This document shows, one piece after another, positions 5,393-6,509 of a stretch of DNA of 6,509 nucleotides. Origin of the DNA: Paracoccaceae bacterium (GTDB lineage Bacteria; Pseudomonadota; Alphaproteobacteria; Rhodobacterales; Rhodobacteraceae); the NCBI GenBank assembly GCA_009922885.1, contig RFUP01000132.1, positions 1-6,509 on the forward strand. Direction: 5' to 3'. The notes under the pieces are model-generated. The model was not told the DNA's origin and searched no databases. It worked only from the letters and a program-made list of their open reading frames with translations. Each line of letters opens with the position of its first letter. Positions within the stretch are counted from its first letter, which is position 1. The position numbers and the translations under genes are program-made.

Positions 5393-5944
5393 GTGGATAT
5401 ACCAACCGTGACAGACGTGAAAAACGACCCGCGTCGGGTAATGGGGCAGGTAAAGTGGTTTGATCCCGTAAAGGGGTTCGGTTTTGTAGTGGCTGATGAA
5501 GGTGGTAACGATATCCTTCTGCATGCCAATGTCCTGAGAAATTTCGGCCAAAGCTCCGTTGCAGATGGAGCGCGCATCGAGATCTCCGCGCAAAAGACGG
5601 ACCGTGGGGTTCAGGCAATCGAAGTGATTTCGATCCAGCCGCCGCATCCTTCCGATACGCCAGCCTTGGCGGATTTTGAGGGGATCGACCCGGAGATCAT
5701 CCGTTCGGCGCCTTTGGAGCCTGCGCGCGTGAAGTGGTTTGACAAGGCCAAGGGCTTTGGTTTTGCCAATGTGTTCGGCAGTGCCGAAGATGTGTTCGTG
5801 CACATCGAGGTCTTGCGTCGCTCCGGTTTTGCGGATCTTCTTCCGGGTGAGGCTGTGGCGCTGCGCGTGATCGAGGGCAAGCGTGGCCGGATGGCGACGG
5901 AAGTTCTCGCATGGGAAGCTGGGCTGAAGAAGTCTCACGACTAA
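5393..5944 (+). CDS. Two-domain cold-shock protein (CspA-like tandem CSD)
   Basis: This 183-residue protein holds two cold-shock domains, which bind single-stranded RNA or DNA and act as RNA chaperones. CSD1 (about 18-82) has QVKWFDPVKGFGFVV with RNP1 KGFGFV (27-32) and an altered RNP2 DILLHA (40-45), where the usual VFVH aromatic is replaced by Leu. CSD2 (about 112-174) has RVKWFDKAKGFGFAN with RNP1 at 120-125 and a canonical RNP2 VFVHI (134-138). The linker between them (about 83-110) is acidic and proline-containing. A typical CspA is about 70 residues, so this is a fused tandem form of the kind I recall from Rhodobacterales. The start is GTG at 5393, with GGGGGA four bases upstream. The frame also allows TTG at 5381 and ATG at 5441, which would leave only three residues before the first CSD strand. 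The 3' end overlaps the DUF192 gene by 34 bases. Confidence 0.9.
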   Translation: MDIPTVTDVKNDPRRVMGQVKWFDPVKGFGFVVADEGGNDILLHANVLRNFGQSSVADGARIEISAQKTDRGVQAIEVISIQPPHPSDTPALADFEGIDPEIIRSAPLEPARVKWFDKAKGFGFANVFGSAEDVFVHIEVLRRSGFADLLPGEAVALRVIEGKRGRMATEVLAWEAGLKKSHD

Positions 5945-6402
5945 AGATTTGGGTGGCGTCAGGTGTTCTTGGCATCATGGCCGGGCCTCTTTTGGTGGCC
6001 ACCTGCTCTCCCTCTGAAGTTCATCTGCGCTGGCAAGGCGGTTCGGCGCGGTTCAGTGTCGAGCTGGCCGATGATGCAGAAGAGCGCGCCCAAGGGCTGA
6101 TGTTCCGCGAAAAACTGGCGCGAGGGGCAGGGATGCTCTTTGTTTACCCGCGCCCGCAATTCGCGGCCTTCTGGATGAAGAATACTCTAATACCGCTGGA
6201 CATGTTGTTCGTCGACGAGCGCGGGCGCGTGAAGGCAATCCATTCGAATGCCATTCCCGGAGACGAGACGCTCATTCCCGGCGGCAATGGCGTGCGCGCG
6301 GTTCTCGAAATCAATGGCGGTTTGGCGAAAGCGCTCGGGATCGGGGTGGGGGCCGAGATGCGGCACCCGATCTTTGGCGAGGCTGCATATTGGCCCTGTT
6401 AA
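5911..6402 (+). CDS. DUF192 family protein, exported or membrane-anchored
   Basis: This 163-residue protein has the full DUF192 (PF02643) core. The core includes RAQGLMFREKLARGAGMLFVYP (58-79), the hallmark FWMKNTLIPLDMLFVD (86-101), and a closing strand region with AVLEINGGLAKALGIGVGAEM. The biochemical function of the family is not established. Residues 13-31 form a hydrophobic segment ending in LLVATC, which suggests a signal peptide. LVATC is lipobox-like but has Thr where Gly/Ala/Ser is usual, so lipidation is doubtful. The ATG at 5911 has GGAAG seven bases upstream inside the cold-shock gene and gives a 34-base overlap. A GTG at 5953 would remove the overlap but has a poor site. It probably shares a transcript with the cold-shock gene. 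No catalytic residues can be assigned. Confidence 0.87.
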   Translation: MGSWAEEVSRLKIWVASGVLGIMAGPLLVATCSPSEVHLRWQGGSARFSVELADDAEERAQGLMFREKLARGAGMLFVYPRPQFAAFWMKNTLIPLDMLFVDERGRVKAIHSNAIPGDETLIPGGNGVRAVLEINGGLAKALGIGVGAEMRHPIFGEAAYWPC

Positions 6403-6415
6403 GGGCTTCCCTTTT
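6393..6415 (+). terminator. Weak terminator candidate after the DUF192 gene
   Basis: GCCCT (6393-6397) pairs with AGGGC (6402-6406) around a four-base loop. An alternative stem pairs AAGGG (6401-6405) with CCCTT (6409-6413), followed by TTTT (6412-6415). The stems are short and the T-run is followed by CC, so termination may be partial. Its place between the DUF192 stop and the tRNA fits. Confidence 0.33.
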
Positions 6416-6444
6416 CCGTTCGAGGACGGTAGAGGCAACATCGT

Positions 6445-6509
6445 CGGGGCGTAGCGCAGTCTGGTAGCGCGACGGTTTTGGGTACCGTAGGTCGGGGGTT
6501 CGAATCCTC
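6445..6509 (+). tRNA. tRNA-Pro (anticodon TGG), 3' end outside window
   Basis: The cloverleaf can be traced by hand. The acceptor 5' strand is CGGGGCG (6445-6451), followed by TA. The D-stem pairs GCGC (6454-6457) with GCGC (6467-6470). The anticodon stem pairs ACGGT (6472-6476) with ACCGT (6484-6488) around the loop TTTGGGT, so the anticodon is TGG at 6479-6481, reading CCA and probably other proline codons. The variable loop is AGGTC, the T-stem begins GGGGG, and the T-loop TTCGAAT lies at 6499-6505. The last T-stem base and the acceptor 3' strand are cut off by the window edge. It lies 42 bases after the DUF192 gene on the same strand. Confidence 0.95.

Noticed and set aside
1..6509. CRISPR array, insertion sequence, toxin-antitoxin pair or phage genes
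   Set aside because: No regularly spaced repeats, transposase or integrase motifs, or terminal inverted repeats were seen. The genes are mostly housekeeping.

Overview
The window is a piece of GC-rich chromosome from an alphaproteobacterium, most likely a Rhodobacterales (Roseobacter/Rhodobacteraceae) member. This placement is from memory, not from a search. It rests on the two-domain cold-shock protein (two CSD modules joined by an acidic linker), the FabI type with its C-terminal extension, and a GC-rich intergenic repeat ending in a TATTT/CAAAGAG-like tail, which resembles repeats I associate with that order.

Layout. Positions 1-4552 are all on the minus strand and positions 4672-6509 all on the plus strand, so the two halves diverge from a 119-bp spacer at 4553-4671. 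Reading outward to the left (minus strand): fabI (enoyl-ACP reductase), gpt (xanthine-guanine phosphoribosyltransferase, ATGA overlap with fabI), a hairpin-rich spacer, a PLP-dependent class I/II aminotransferase, a 93-bp spacer with a plausible promoter, a NarL/LuxR-type response regulator, and, joined by a GTGA overlap, a membrane sensor histidine kinase cut by the window edge. Reading right (plus strand): pdxH (pyridoxamine 5'-phosphate oxidase), a spacer with overlapping perfect palindromes, a tandem cold-shock-domain protein, an exported DUF192 protein that overlaps it, and a tRNA-Pro(TGG) cut by the right edge.

How the genes work together. Most of the window is housekeeping: fatty-acid elongation, purine salvage, amino-acid transamination, PLP supply, cold-shock RNA binding and a tRNA. 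The accessory-looking part is the two-component pair at the left. The kinase has a signal peptide, a periplasmic beta-sandwich-like domain and seven transmembrane segments (7TMR-DISM-like plan). It breaks off exactly where the HisKA_3 dimerisation/phosphoacceptor helix should begin. It has no stop in the window, so simple ORF calling misses it.

The most interesting non-coding signals are: (i) the ribosome-binding site of the aminotransferase buried in a perfect 9-bp hairpin next to a GC-rich repeat; (ii) two overlapping perfect palindromes built on ACGT cores at the pdxH stop codon, upstream of the cold-shock gene; (iii) an inverted repeat over the -35 element of the two-component operon. I see no CRISPR array, insertion sequence or phage genes, and no clear evidence of a wholly new system.
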